Source: Chrysomallon squamiferum
Taxonomy: Eukaryota; Mollusca; Gastropoda; Neomphalida; Peltospiridae
NCBI GenBank assembly: GCA_012295275.1
Contig: CM022678.1
Span: 9,745,417-9,767,916, forward strand
Direction of reading: 5' to 3'
DNA: 22,500 nucleotides
The notes below the pieces were generated by a model. That model was not told the DNA's origin. It was given only the letters and a program-made list of their open reading frames with translations, and made no database searches. Positions 1 to 8,677 of this stretch are shown here, in pieces. A program made the translations under genes and the position numbers. How positions within the stretch are numbered: position 1 is the first letter of the stretch; the number at the start of each line of letters is the position of its first letter.

Positions 1-895
1 TTACAACTTTGGTTGGTATAGTTAAATATATTTTATTTTAATCTGCTTATGGCATTTCCAAGCGAGGCTATGATAATATTAAAGAAAATATTCTTATTTT
101 GAAAGCAATATCAAATTGATGTAGGGATTTTTTATGATTATTATTATTAATTTTTGTTTTCTTCCGAGAGTTCTAACCTGCAGACATATAAAACTTAGCT
201 ACCTCAATCTTAGTGATTGCACAAAAAATCTTTACCGTCTATTTAGCTGATCTTGTCTGTTCTGTGCTAACATAAATTGTTATTTAATGTCATGCGTTAT
301 TTCTTTATAATACTTCTTTCTAGTAGTAATATCTTTTATATGTAAAAACGTCATTCGTGAACCAGATATACATTTTAATGCTAACTTAAATTTTATTCTC
401 TATGAAAGTTAGCTACTTAGCGAACGTGATTAAAGAAACTGAGGCCATGCTTTAGTAGTTTTCGGGAATTATCAAAATTAGGTATGCCTTCTTTCAGCTA
501 ATTTATTCAGTTTGCTAAAGTAGATGCAGGTTTTAATGAGCGAATTTAGAAATGTGATATTAAATTCATATTTTAATGGAAATTTTAACTGTTAATGTTC
601 GACGACATGATTCAACTGTGAAAGCACATAACCGTCGTGGAAGTGGAACAAATGAGGTCAATATTCGGATCACTGAACCCACTTAGATATTTCATGTCTA
701 CTGAGTGAATTTGCTTTATAGAGCAAAAAACCCCCCCCAAAAAAAAAAGAAATCTACAAAGAAATAAAGAAAAAAAAAATGTTTCCACCCTTATACCTCC
801 TTTTAATTTCGTTCACACGAAATAAGTTTTAACATTTACATAGCATATATTTATATTTCTTTATCTAATAACACTAGGACTCCCATCATTATTCA
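1..895. other. AT-rich intergenic DNA, no gene seen
   Basis: No open frame with recognisable protein features is visible on either strand. The only compositional oddity is a homopolymer cluster near 725-780, where a run of C is followed by A-rich tracts. The sequence otherwise looks like neutral AT-rich intergenic or intronic DNA. Confidence 0.6.
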
Positions 896-1198
896 CTTTT
901 ATCACACTGCATGAGTCAGAACTATGACTGCTGTCAGCCGATACATAAAAACACACAAACAAAAACGGGTGTGTCAAGTTACGTTATTGAAATAAGCAAT
1001 AAATACAGCGGCTAAAGAGGCCTGGTAGATGTAAGAAATATTTATAAAGCAGTTTGTAGTAGAATTTATTTTGTTCTATAACATAAAGAAATTACATATG
1101 TCTAATGTTTGGATCAGAGAACAATGAAACAAATGACATGCATCTAGATTTTAAATTTAATATTGCAAAAATCAAATAATTAAAAAAAAAAAAATCTT
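896..1198. repeat. Direct repeat element, copy 1
   Basis: This block aligns along nearly its whole length with 1592-1886. The most conserved core reads cagccgatacataaaaacac and continues through ACGGGTGTGTCAAGTTA, then AAATATTTATAAAGCAGTTTGTAGTA, then CATGTCTAATGTTTGG and GAGAACAATGAAAC. Divergence is moderate, with small indels. No protein coding is evident. It could be an uncharacterised interspersed repeat inserted twice, or a local tandem duplication. Confidence 0.75.
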
Positions 1199-1591
1199 TG
1201 CCTTACTTTTATCTAAGTAGCAATTTTTGTTAGGACATCCAAATCTTATTCTTTCCAAAAAATCATTTCCCATCGATTTATGTGTTCTTATCGTGTCTGT
1301 GCTAAGCTAAGTTATTAGTTAGTCTGTTGTGTTATTTGCTTCTTGTGTATTTGTATAATTACACTTCCATGGAGTTATAATTTTTATATCAGTCAACTAT
1401 TAGTGAATTATTATTTAATGGACAAGTAATAAGTAAACTATTAGGTAAATATAAAGTATAAGGTCGGAATAACAAAATTTTGAATCAAACTTACATGTCC
1501 TAGCTAGATGTCAAACGAACTGTTAGACTAAATAAACGACAACTTTCTACTTTCCTTTTTAAATTCACAAACTTTTCACATTCTTGTTTAT

Positions 1592-1886
1592 TTTTATCAG
1601 ACGTTCATAAGTTAGAAGTATGACTGCAGTCAGCCGATACATAAAAACACACAAACAAAAACGGGTGTGTCAAGTTAAGTCATTGAAATATACAAGAAAT
1701 AGAGCGAGAAAAGAGGCCCGGTATGTGAAAGAAATATTTATAAAGCAGTTTGTAGTATAATTGTTTTTTTTTCTATAAATTACAGAAATTACACATGTCT
1801 AATGTTTGGGGCTGAGAACAATGAAACCAATGACCTGCTTCGACATTTCAAATTTAATAATGCAATAACTAAAAGAAAAAATCTCA
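1592..1886. repeat. Direct repeat element, copy 2
   Basis: This is the second copy of the 896-1198 element, in the same orientation and offset by about 690 bp. A further short fragment resembling its middle part (GTCATTGAAATATGCAAGAAAT, read piecewise) occurs around 1938-1972, suggesting a third, truncated unit. No coding potential or terminal inverted repeats were seen. Confidence 0.75.
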
Positions 1887-2109
1887 GTCTTCAACTATCA
1901 GCAGCTATATAACAGTACAGCAACAGAAAAGAGTGTCTGGAATCAGGTCATTGAAATATGCAAGAAATCCAGCTGAAATACTGAGTTATAATTACAGAAG
2001 TAAATATATTTAATATATTTTATATTTTAAAATATTTATCTGGAAAACGAGATCAGTTTGATAAGGAAGCCTTCGTCATTTTCTTCTTCTTCTCCTTCAT
2101 TTTATTGTT

Positions 2110-2111
<2 letters not shown>

Positions 2112-2144
<33 letters not shown>

Positions 2145-2232
2145 CATCATCATCATCATCATCATCATCATTATTATTATTATTATTATGATTATTATTA
2201 TTATTATTATTATATTACTACTATTATTATTA
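2112..2232. repeat. (ATT)n/(ATC)n compound microsatellite
   Basis: An ATT track changes into about eight ATC units and back to ATT. Open frames across it are only poly-Tyr or poly-His translations of the repeat. The flanks 1887-2111 and 2233-2498 hold no recognisable gene. Confidence 0.95.
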
Positions 2233-2498
2233 AATTCCAGCTTCGAAGAAAATTTCTAACTTGTCTTAACAAACGTTACGATCCAGTTTCGTAAGTTTCT
2301 TTCTTATGAGCCAAGCAGCATTTTTAATGTGCTGTTTTGTTTGCATGTTTTATAATAGTATACATCAATACATTAATTTTCGTGCAGTTAGATAAACTTT
2401 GAGTATTCGTGTATATCTAAATAAACTGTTAGAATTTTTCTTATTCATGCCAAACTAAAGATCCACCCGTGTCAGTTGCACGGAAGTTTGTCGCGGCT

Positions 2499-2541
2499 AA
2501 CAACAACAACAACAACAACAACAACAATAATAATAATAATA
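2499..2541. repeat. (AAC)n(AAT)n microsatellite
   Basis: About nine AAC units run directly into AAT units, a compound trinucleotide repeat that probably arose by point mutation of one unit followed by expansion. Confidence 0.95.
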
Positions 2542-3956
2542 AAGCCTGTATATGGAATGTTTTCTAAAATTCTATTATATGCAAAATAAAAACACATTAA
2601 TTACTGCATGTTCTTATTATGTATCATCATTATTATTTAGATTTATGATATGTCTAATGACGAATGAATTATTTAAATGAAGGCAGGCTGTTTCTTGGTT
2701 ATTCATAACACGTGGGAGGTAATATCGAAAGGTTGCTGGTTTCAGCTTCCAGAGATCATTTCCATCAAAACTTTTGGCATCGTAATTATTTTTTTTTTCT
2801 TTGCGAATACATTATGAATAGCAAGCGCATTCTTAAGATATATTTTCTAATCATCTCCAGTATATTTCATATCACACGAAACATTGCTTTCAAGACTTCA
2901 AGTGTTTAGGTCCGTGTACGTGTAAATTTTGAACTGACTCTCTCAGAAGTTAAATTCGAAAAAAAAAAAAAATTTTAAAAAAAAAATCAGTCTTCACACG
3001 TTGAAGTGTGCACGTACAATTTACATCTTTATTTATTTGCCAGTATTTCTCAGGAGGATTTGACATCCTAAATATTTTTAGTTTGTGAATTCCAACACGC
3101 TAGTAAAGATCTTGTAAATTTATTTTTATTTTATCTGTCTTTACTTATGTAACATCGTCAATCTTCCTTCTTTTATTTTTACTTAGGCCGACCAGTCTTG
3201 TCGTTTTGGAATAATTTTTATTATAGACATGTCGAGTTGAGCTGAAAACAGAACAGACTGCTGCATTATGTTTAGATCAATCAGTGTTAAGTAGTTTACT
3301 ATGACGCTATTATTCTCACCTGACACAAAAGATAATGTTAACTAGATGCTTTGATATCGATATATAACTATTCATTCACGCAGTATTCCTTTTAATACTA
3401 AAAGTTAACGATTGCAATTCTGTAAACGTACATGTTACACTAAAGACAGGTAGAAATCCTCAGTATTAACCTTGGAAAAATTATATCTTAGCTAAATGCT
3501 AAAAATTATTTCCAAAAGTACTTTTGTTTATTTAAGTTAATGCCGGCAATTTAATTATTGTTATATGAGATAATTTATTTATTTGTTTCTGTTTTTATAT
3601 AAGTGAACAGCTTGAACTAGACAGGTTAAAGACGTTGCCACTTTCCCCGTTGCGAACGTGTGTAATGTAATCTGGTTTACGTACTTTTATGTGTATTACT
3701 TGAACTTTATCGCCCTTTCTTTGATCGTGGATGGATTGGTGAGCTAACAGAATAGTACGTGTATATCAAAGGGTGCTCTTATTACCGTCACTAAATTTAT
3801 TATTAGCTATTCAAATAATATAAGCTGGTTATCAATGAATTGTTTATAATGTTATATTTTATAATGTTCCTTTTGATATTTTTACCTTCCTTATTGTTTT
3901 TCTTTTTCTTTTGTTCTGATTGTATTCTTTATTGTACGATTTCTGTATGTGTTGTT
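2542..3956. other. AT-rich intergenic DNA, no gene seen
   Basis: Only short open frames without domain features occur here. A 22-bp stretch at 3658-3679 (gtgtgtaatgtaatctggtt plus TA) recurs exactly at 4215-4236. The stretch 2712-2909 is open on the plus strand but its translation is low-information and is not called as a gene. Confidence 0.6.
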
Positions 3957-4009
3957 TATATATATATATATATATATATAGATAGATAGATAGATAGATA
4001 TATATATAT

Positions 4010-4060
<51 letters not shown>

Positions 4061-4068
4061 TAGATATA
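3957..4068. repeat. (TA)n/(GATA)n compound microsatellite
   Basis: TA dinucleotides alternate with two GATA blocks; the second is the longer. Apparent minus-strand reading frames across it (Ile-Tyr-Leu-Ser repeats) are repeat translations only. Confidence 0.95.
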
Positions 4069-4353
4069 CACCCCAATTAAGCCGACGTTCAATCCCCAGG
4101 AAGTAAACATTTGAACTGACCACATTTTATGTTTTCATGACACGTACAGTATCTACGTTACAAGACTTTGACCGCTCTCTGTCATGAGATTGCACTGAAA
4201 TATTTGAAATAACTGTGTGTAATGTAATCTGGTTTATGTAGATAAAATAATAAACTTTAATAGAATAATTATTTAGAAGTATTTTTCCATTGAAGAATGC
4301 ATTGATTAGATCAAAATATGTTAAAGTTAAGCAATACAAAATAAGATGAAAAT

Positions 4354-4355
<2 letters not shown>

Positions 4356-4403
<48 letters not shown>
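4356..4403. repeat. (AAT)n microsatellite
   Basis: This is an uninterrupted run of about 16 AAT units. It gives a poly-Leu stretch inside a minus-strand open frame at 4127-4612 that shows no other protein-like feature. Flanks 4069-4355 and 4404-4618 contain nothing recognised. Confidence 0.95.
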
Positions 4404-4406
<3 letters not shown>

Positions 4407-4618
4407 ACAAATACCACACTCATTATTTGCATACAAAACAGTACATGTTTCAGAAGTCGAATGCTTTTTGTTCTAACGAAAAAGAGTGAAACATTTATTT
4501 TTGAGGGTCCTTTAAAATTTGTATTTAAATTTTTTGTTGTAAAACTGTTATCAGGCATTACAATGAATGTATCAAGGCAGTCATTCAAATAATACGTGAT
4601 CAATTTGCTCACGAATTT

Positions 4619-4746
4619 TATATTTATTTTATTATTTGTTTTAATATACTTATTTATTCAAAAGTAGCAAATGATTTGTGTATATCTTTGTATAGGACAG
4701 GTTTAGGACCTGGTAGTACATACAAAAGTTACAGTTGACTGATTTG
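4619..4746 (+). repeat. Dispersed repeat, copy 1
   Basis: This block aligns with 15328-15442 in the same orientation. Shared stretches include a T/A-rich lead, AAAAGTA-CAAAT-ATTT, TATA-CTTTGTATAG, ACA-GTT-AGGAC-TGGTA, and GAAAGTTACA-TTGACTG-type ends. It is non-coding and of unknown family; a short interspersed element or the tail of a longer transposon is likely. Confidence 0.65.
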
Positions 4747-4836
4747 TTTTGACAGAAAAGAAAAAGAGAAGACCTTGAATGTTAAAATCTGCTTAAAACA
4801 TGATGATGTTATTTACAACATATTTTAATTGTTATC

Positions 4837-5018
4837 GTCTTCTTCTTCTTCTCTTCTTCTTCTTCTTCTTTTTATGATGATTATTATTATTATTATTATT
4901 TTCTTTTAAATTAACAAAGAAATAAATGTAATAAAAGTAAACTACTACTATTGCTAGTACTACTACTACTACTACTACTAATAATAATAATAATAACAAT
5001 AACAATAACAATTATAAT
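4837..5018. repeat. Trinucleotide repeat cluster (CTT, ATT, ACT, AAT)
   Basis: Successive short tracks of CTT (4838-4870), ATT (4876-4902), ACT (4943-4980) and AAT/AACAAT (4980-5018) lie within 180 bp, separated by short unique sequence. Confidence 0.9.
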
Positions 5019-5098
5019 AAAACCACTCCGTAAACTAATTCAACTCATTCTATAATCACATATTAAGCTGTGCATTATGAAGCAGCAATAGACAGACA

Positions 5099-5100
<2 letters not shown>

Positions 5101-5193
<93 letters not shown>
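5101..5193. repeat. (CT)n microsatellite
   Basis: This is a pure CT dinucleotide tract of about 46 units. On one strand it is all pyrimidine with mirror symmetry, the kind of sequence that can adopt triplex structure. A short (CA)n follows at 5257-5282. Confidence 0.97.
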
Positions 5194-5196
<3 letters not shown>

Positions 5197-5282
5197 CTTA
5201 TTATAAGATTAACTGCCTTTGCTGTTAGAGGGAAATATGTTCACGAATAAAGAGCAAACACACACACACACACACACACACA

Positions 5283-5789
5283 ACAATATACGTAAAATAA
5301 AGTTTCTTTCTTTTCTTAGGCGAAAGGGTCTCTTTACATATATTTTATTATTTGTAGGTTCGCATTTATACAGCCTGAGCGAGATAAATTACATTCAGAA
5401 ATATTAATATTTTTACATACTGTTGACTATTAGATCGGGAAATAAATTTGATTAAATTCATATTATAATATGTTAGATCGGGAAATTAGTTTAATACTGT
5501 CATGAATTATGTTGAAACGTGACCAATTGCACGTTTGTGTTCTATTTGTTTAATTGTAATGTATTTTATTCAACAAGTCGATTTATCTACATCATCTTTC
5601 TATGTGGAGTATGTTCTCGTGAAGAAATCTGTCATTATAAAACACTCGTAACTTGTTTTATCGTTCACACCAGCAAACAAACAACATAGTAAGTTTCGCT
5701 TCAGTAAACAAATAAAATGTTATCTGAACTAATTTCAAATTAGGTTATGCGGTGAATGGAGAGTTTATGTCCTTACAGTTGCCATATTC

Positions 5790-5793
<4 letters not shown>
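5283..5793. other. AT-rich intergenic DNA with a short direct repeat
   Basis: No gene is recognised. A 14-bp direct repeat, TTAGATCGGGAAAT, occurs at 5430-5443 and 5473-5486. Other open frames are short and lack protein features. Confidence 0.55.

Positions 5794-5820
<27 letters not shown>
5794..5820. repeat. Poly(T) tract
   Basis: A run of about 26 T follows a short unique stretch. It could be the A-tail of a minus-strand retroposed sequence, but no body of such an element is identifiable to its right, so origin is unassigned. Confidence 0.85.
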
Positions 5821-5821
<1 letters not shown>

Positions 5822-6163
5822 TTTCCGCCCTAGACGCTCTTAACTGAAAAAAAGTCGGATATTTCACTTTGTCATTCCGACCTTTTCTTTCCAGGGAAAA
5901 AATATGTGTGTGTATACATTTTCCCCAGGAAACAAAAGTTCGAAAATATATATATATATAAAACAAAACAAAACGAAACACAATGCCTTTGTAACAAAAA
6001 AACCAGAAAGTAACTGCAACGTGTTAAAATAATTTACGTAGCTGTAGATAAACAGAATGCGAATCAGCTGCACATTAGCACCACATTTCATATAATAATT
6101 AATACCGGGAACTTGTTTTATACTGTCATAAAATAATAATTTTACTCTGTGAGATTTGTTCCA

Positions 6164-6266
6164 CAAACACGCACACACAAACACACACACACACACACAC
6201 ATACACACACACGTATATGCAGGTGTATCTCAGAGAGAGAGAGAGAGATTGGTTTGGAGCTATAAA

Positions 6267-6349
<83 letters not shown>

Positions 6350-6381
6350 TAACAATAATAATAATAATTATTATTATTATT
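6164..6381. repeat. (CA)n, (GA)n and (AAT)n microsatellite cluster
   Basis: A CA track (6164-6212), a short GA track (6231-6248) and a long AAT track (6266-6381) lie together. The AAT part ends by switching to ATT around 6366-6381, making the end self-complementary. Open frames on both strands through this block are poly-Asn, poly-Ile or poly-Tyr artefacts. Confidence 0.95.
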
Positions 6382-6947
6382 ATATGAACAAAACAAAAAC
6401 ATCTTTTTTCATCGCTATTCATTATTTATATATCTTACAAAAGAAGGCATGGATTACCGCCTGTATATAACTATACAAGTTTATACAAGATCTATTTTGG
6501 GTGTAGAAGTGTATTATCTTTCTCTCATGTCCAACAAACCTGAAAAGCGGGTTTCACTTTATGACGAGATGAAAAAAACGTGACGGTTTTATTCAGGGAC
6601 GCTATTCTCATTTTTACCTGAACAAAAGTCTAAGATTTCATTATGTCGTTTTGACCTTTACTTCAATCTCCTGCTCTCATACATAGATTCACATTTATAT
6701 AGACAGATAGATAGAAAGATATTATTTTAAAAATATATATCAAATTAAAAATTATAATTAAATGTAACGCCATTGTAACAAACAATTATGGTAATTGCAG
6801 AATGTGTTAAATTAAAATGCTTAGAAAATAAGTGTCTTACATACATTTCTTTAAGCTATTATCTGTGCTGACATAATATTGAATCCCTTATTTGGTAAAA
6901 CTATTGATAAATATTACCATCCAAAAAAGAAGAAGACAGATATGGAA

Positions 6948-6951
<4 letters not shown>
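6382..6951. other. AT-rich intergenic DNA, no gene seen
   Basis: No coding, RNA or transposon feature could be recognised on either strand. Confidence 0.55.

Positions 6952-7040
<89 letters not shown>
6952..7040. repeat. (GA)n microsatellite
   Basis: This is a pure GA dinucleotide tract of about 44 units and the purine-strand counterpart of the CT tracts at 5.1, 10.6, 16.8 and 17.6 kb. The following 7041-7378 holds no recognisable gene. Confidence 0.97.
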
Positions 7041-7042
<2 letters not shown>

Positions 7043-7378
7043 CGTTTCTTTTATACTATTTATTACATTCTACTGTATAAACATGTAAAAGTATACTTTA
7101 GCTTTATAATACTACAAATGTTTCATTATAACAACATCTAAAAATGGAATCAGTACACTATCGGTCAAAGGGCAGCTTCTACCATATCGAACAATTCCGT
7201 TAATGCCTGCATTTACATTCTTTTTTCTTATGAATGTCCGGATTATATCATTGCTTGTGTATACCTGAATTCACCTCACATTACCAAACACTGGAGAGTT
7301 GCTCTGTCTTGGTTTAGCCAAATAATACAATAGGTAATATTATTATAACATAAATTTAATCGTTAATATGATTTATTT

Positions 7379-7380
7379 CT

Positions 7381-7474
<94 letters not shown>

Positions 7475-7475
7475 T
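7379..7475. repeat. (TTTA)n microsatellite
   Basis: A tetranucleotide track with a single short interruption near 7417. The open frame through it reads Leu-Phe-Ile-Tyr and is an artefact of the repeat. Confidence 0.95.
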
Positions 7476-7779
7476 GTTAAACAGAAAGAAATAAAGCTAT
7501 GTAATACAGAGAAGGAATATGTAGTATTATTTTATTACTGTGATGGATACGTGACTAAAATCATATTTTATGCTTGTATGCTTTTTTACGATTTCGTTTC
7601 TAGTGTGATAAATTAACTTGCAGCATTCATGGAGACTCACATATGTTTAGTTTGTTGGTGGTTTTTTTGTGTCATTTTTTCTTTGCTTCATACAATTTAT
7701 TACAGCCGAATTTGTTTATTATATTAGTTTTGTCGTCACGCAATTTACAACAGACTGTCGTCTTCCTTCTCAAATTAGG

Positions 7780-7787
7780 TGACGTCA
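7780..7787. promoter_or_regulatory. CRE/ATF consensus site upstream of gene A
   Basis: The full palindromic octamer TGACGTCA lies 289 bp before the start codon. It is retained exactly in gene B's flank (21249-21256) although surrounding bases differ (AGGTGACGTCACATGG versus GAGTGACGTCACAAGG). This is the established consensus for CREB/ATF bZIP factors; its function here is inferred. Confidence 0.55.
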
Positions 7788-8001
7788 CATGGTTAAATTT
7801 AGCAAGTTCGTAATGCACTTTTATTTTACAATAAGACTAAATAAATAAATAGACAGTTTATTTAGTGTATTTATAATAAGACAGTGTTACATTCGCAAGT
7901 TTATATATTTATCATTTCATTTAGTTATTTGTATATACCATTGGTCGTATGAATTAAGTGGAATTAATATGTAATTTTTACCTCCAGTCAATTGTTTACA
8001 A

Positions 8002-8061
<60 letters not shown>
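8002..8061. repeat. (ATT)n microsatellite adjoining gene A start
   Basis: About 20 ATT units end directly in TTCACAGAT-ATG. TTCACAG resembles a 3' splice site, so the track may lie in a 5'-UTR intron; otherwise it is part of the 5' UTR. The track opens the reading frame upstream of the start codon as poly-Leu, which is not thought to be translated. Confidence 0.95.
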
Positions 8062-8063
<2 letters not shown>

Positions 8064-8068
8064 CAGAT

Positions 8069-8606
8069 ATGGCAACAGCTTCAAACTCGGATGACTGTAT
8101 TTCGTGCTCGCTCTGTTTGGACGTTTTCGACAAACCCAGAAGTCTTTATTGCGGACATTCGTTTTGTTATGAATGCCTGCAGAATTACATCAGCATAAAT
8201 TGCAACAACAACGACACAGAAATATCCTGCCCATTCTGCATGCAGAATGTCCACATCCCAGATAGCACGAAACCAGTGGAAACATGGGCAGCTCAATTCT
8301 CTATTAACAAGTCACTGGTGGACGCCATTAACAAAATAGAACATTTAACGTGTTGTGAGTCAGTAGTGTTTTGTTTTGATTCGTCATTACAATAAATTAA
8401 AAAAGTAAACTATCATTTAACTAAAAATATTTGTTTTTTTATTAACTATCGCAGCCTAAAGAAATAGAGGACTTTTTATTTATAACATTTTTCTACTAAG
8501 ATGTTACATTTAGTTGATAAAATAAATTCTATAACTCTTCACATTTTATGCATGTCTTTATTAATAGTAGTAGTAGTAATTACTAATTCTGTTATTATTA
8601 TTATCA

Positions 8607-8677
<71 letters not shown>

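Larger units (their letters stand above)
7588..8068 (+). promoter_or_regulatory. 5' flank of gene A, conserved with gene B
   Basis: From about 7588 the sequence aligns closely with 21053 onward, directly upstream of the paralogue. Shared elements include a perfect TGACGTCA at 7780-7787, a TATA-like tract TTATATATTT at 7901-7910, and an inverted CCAAT motif (ATTGG) near 7942. To the left of 7588 the similarity stops, which marks the duplication edge. Which element is the core promoter, and where transcription starts, cannot be decided from sequence alone; the TATA-like tract is about 160 bp before the start codon. Confidence 0.6.

Noticed and set aside
2712-2909. 65-codon open frame, with GGTTGCTGGTTTCAGCTTCC considered as a tRNA-like B-box of a SINE
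   Set aside because: The match to the B-box consensus is poor, no A-box is found at the right distance, and the translation has no domain features.
4085-4100. GTTCAATCCCC near 4089 considered as a Pol III B-box
   Set aside because: No matching A-box or cloverleaf-compatible sequence is seen upstream; the GATA microsatellite lies there instead.
6126-6470. Poly-Asn, poly-Ile and poly-Tyr open frames around 6.1-6.5 kb
   Set aside because: They are translations of AAT/ATT, CA and GA microsatellites on both strands without unique flanking protein.
7958-8068. N-terminal extension of gene A with 19 consecutive Leu, resembling a signal anchor
   Set aside because: The Leu run is the (ATT)n microsatellite read in frame, the unique part upstream of it is not conserved in gene B, and a splice-acceptor-like TTCACAG lies just before the conserved start codon.
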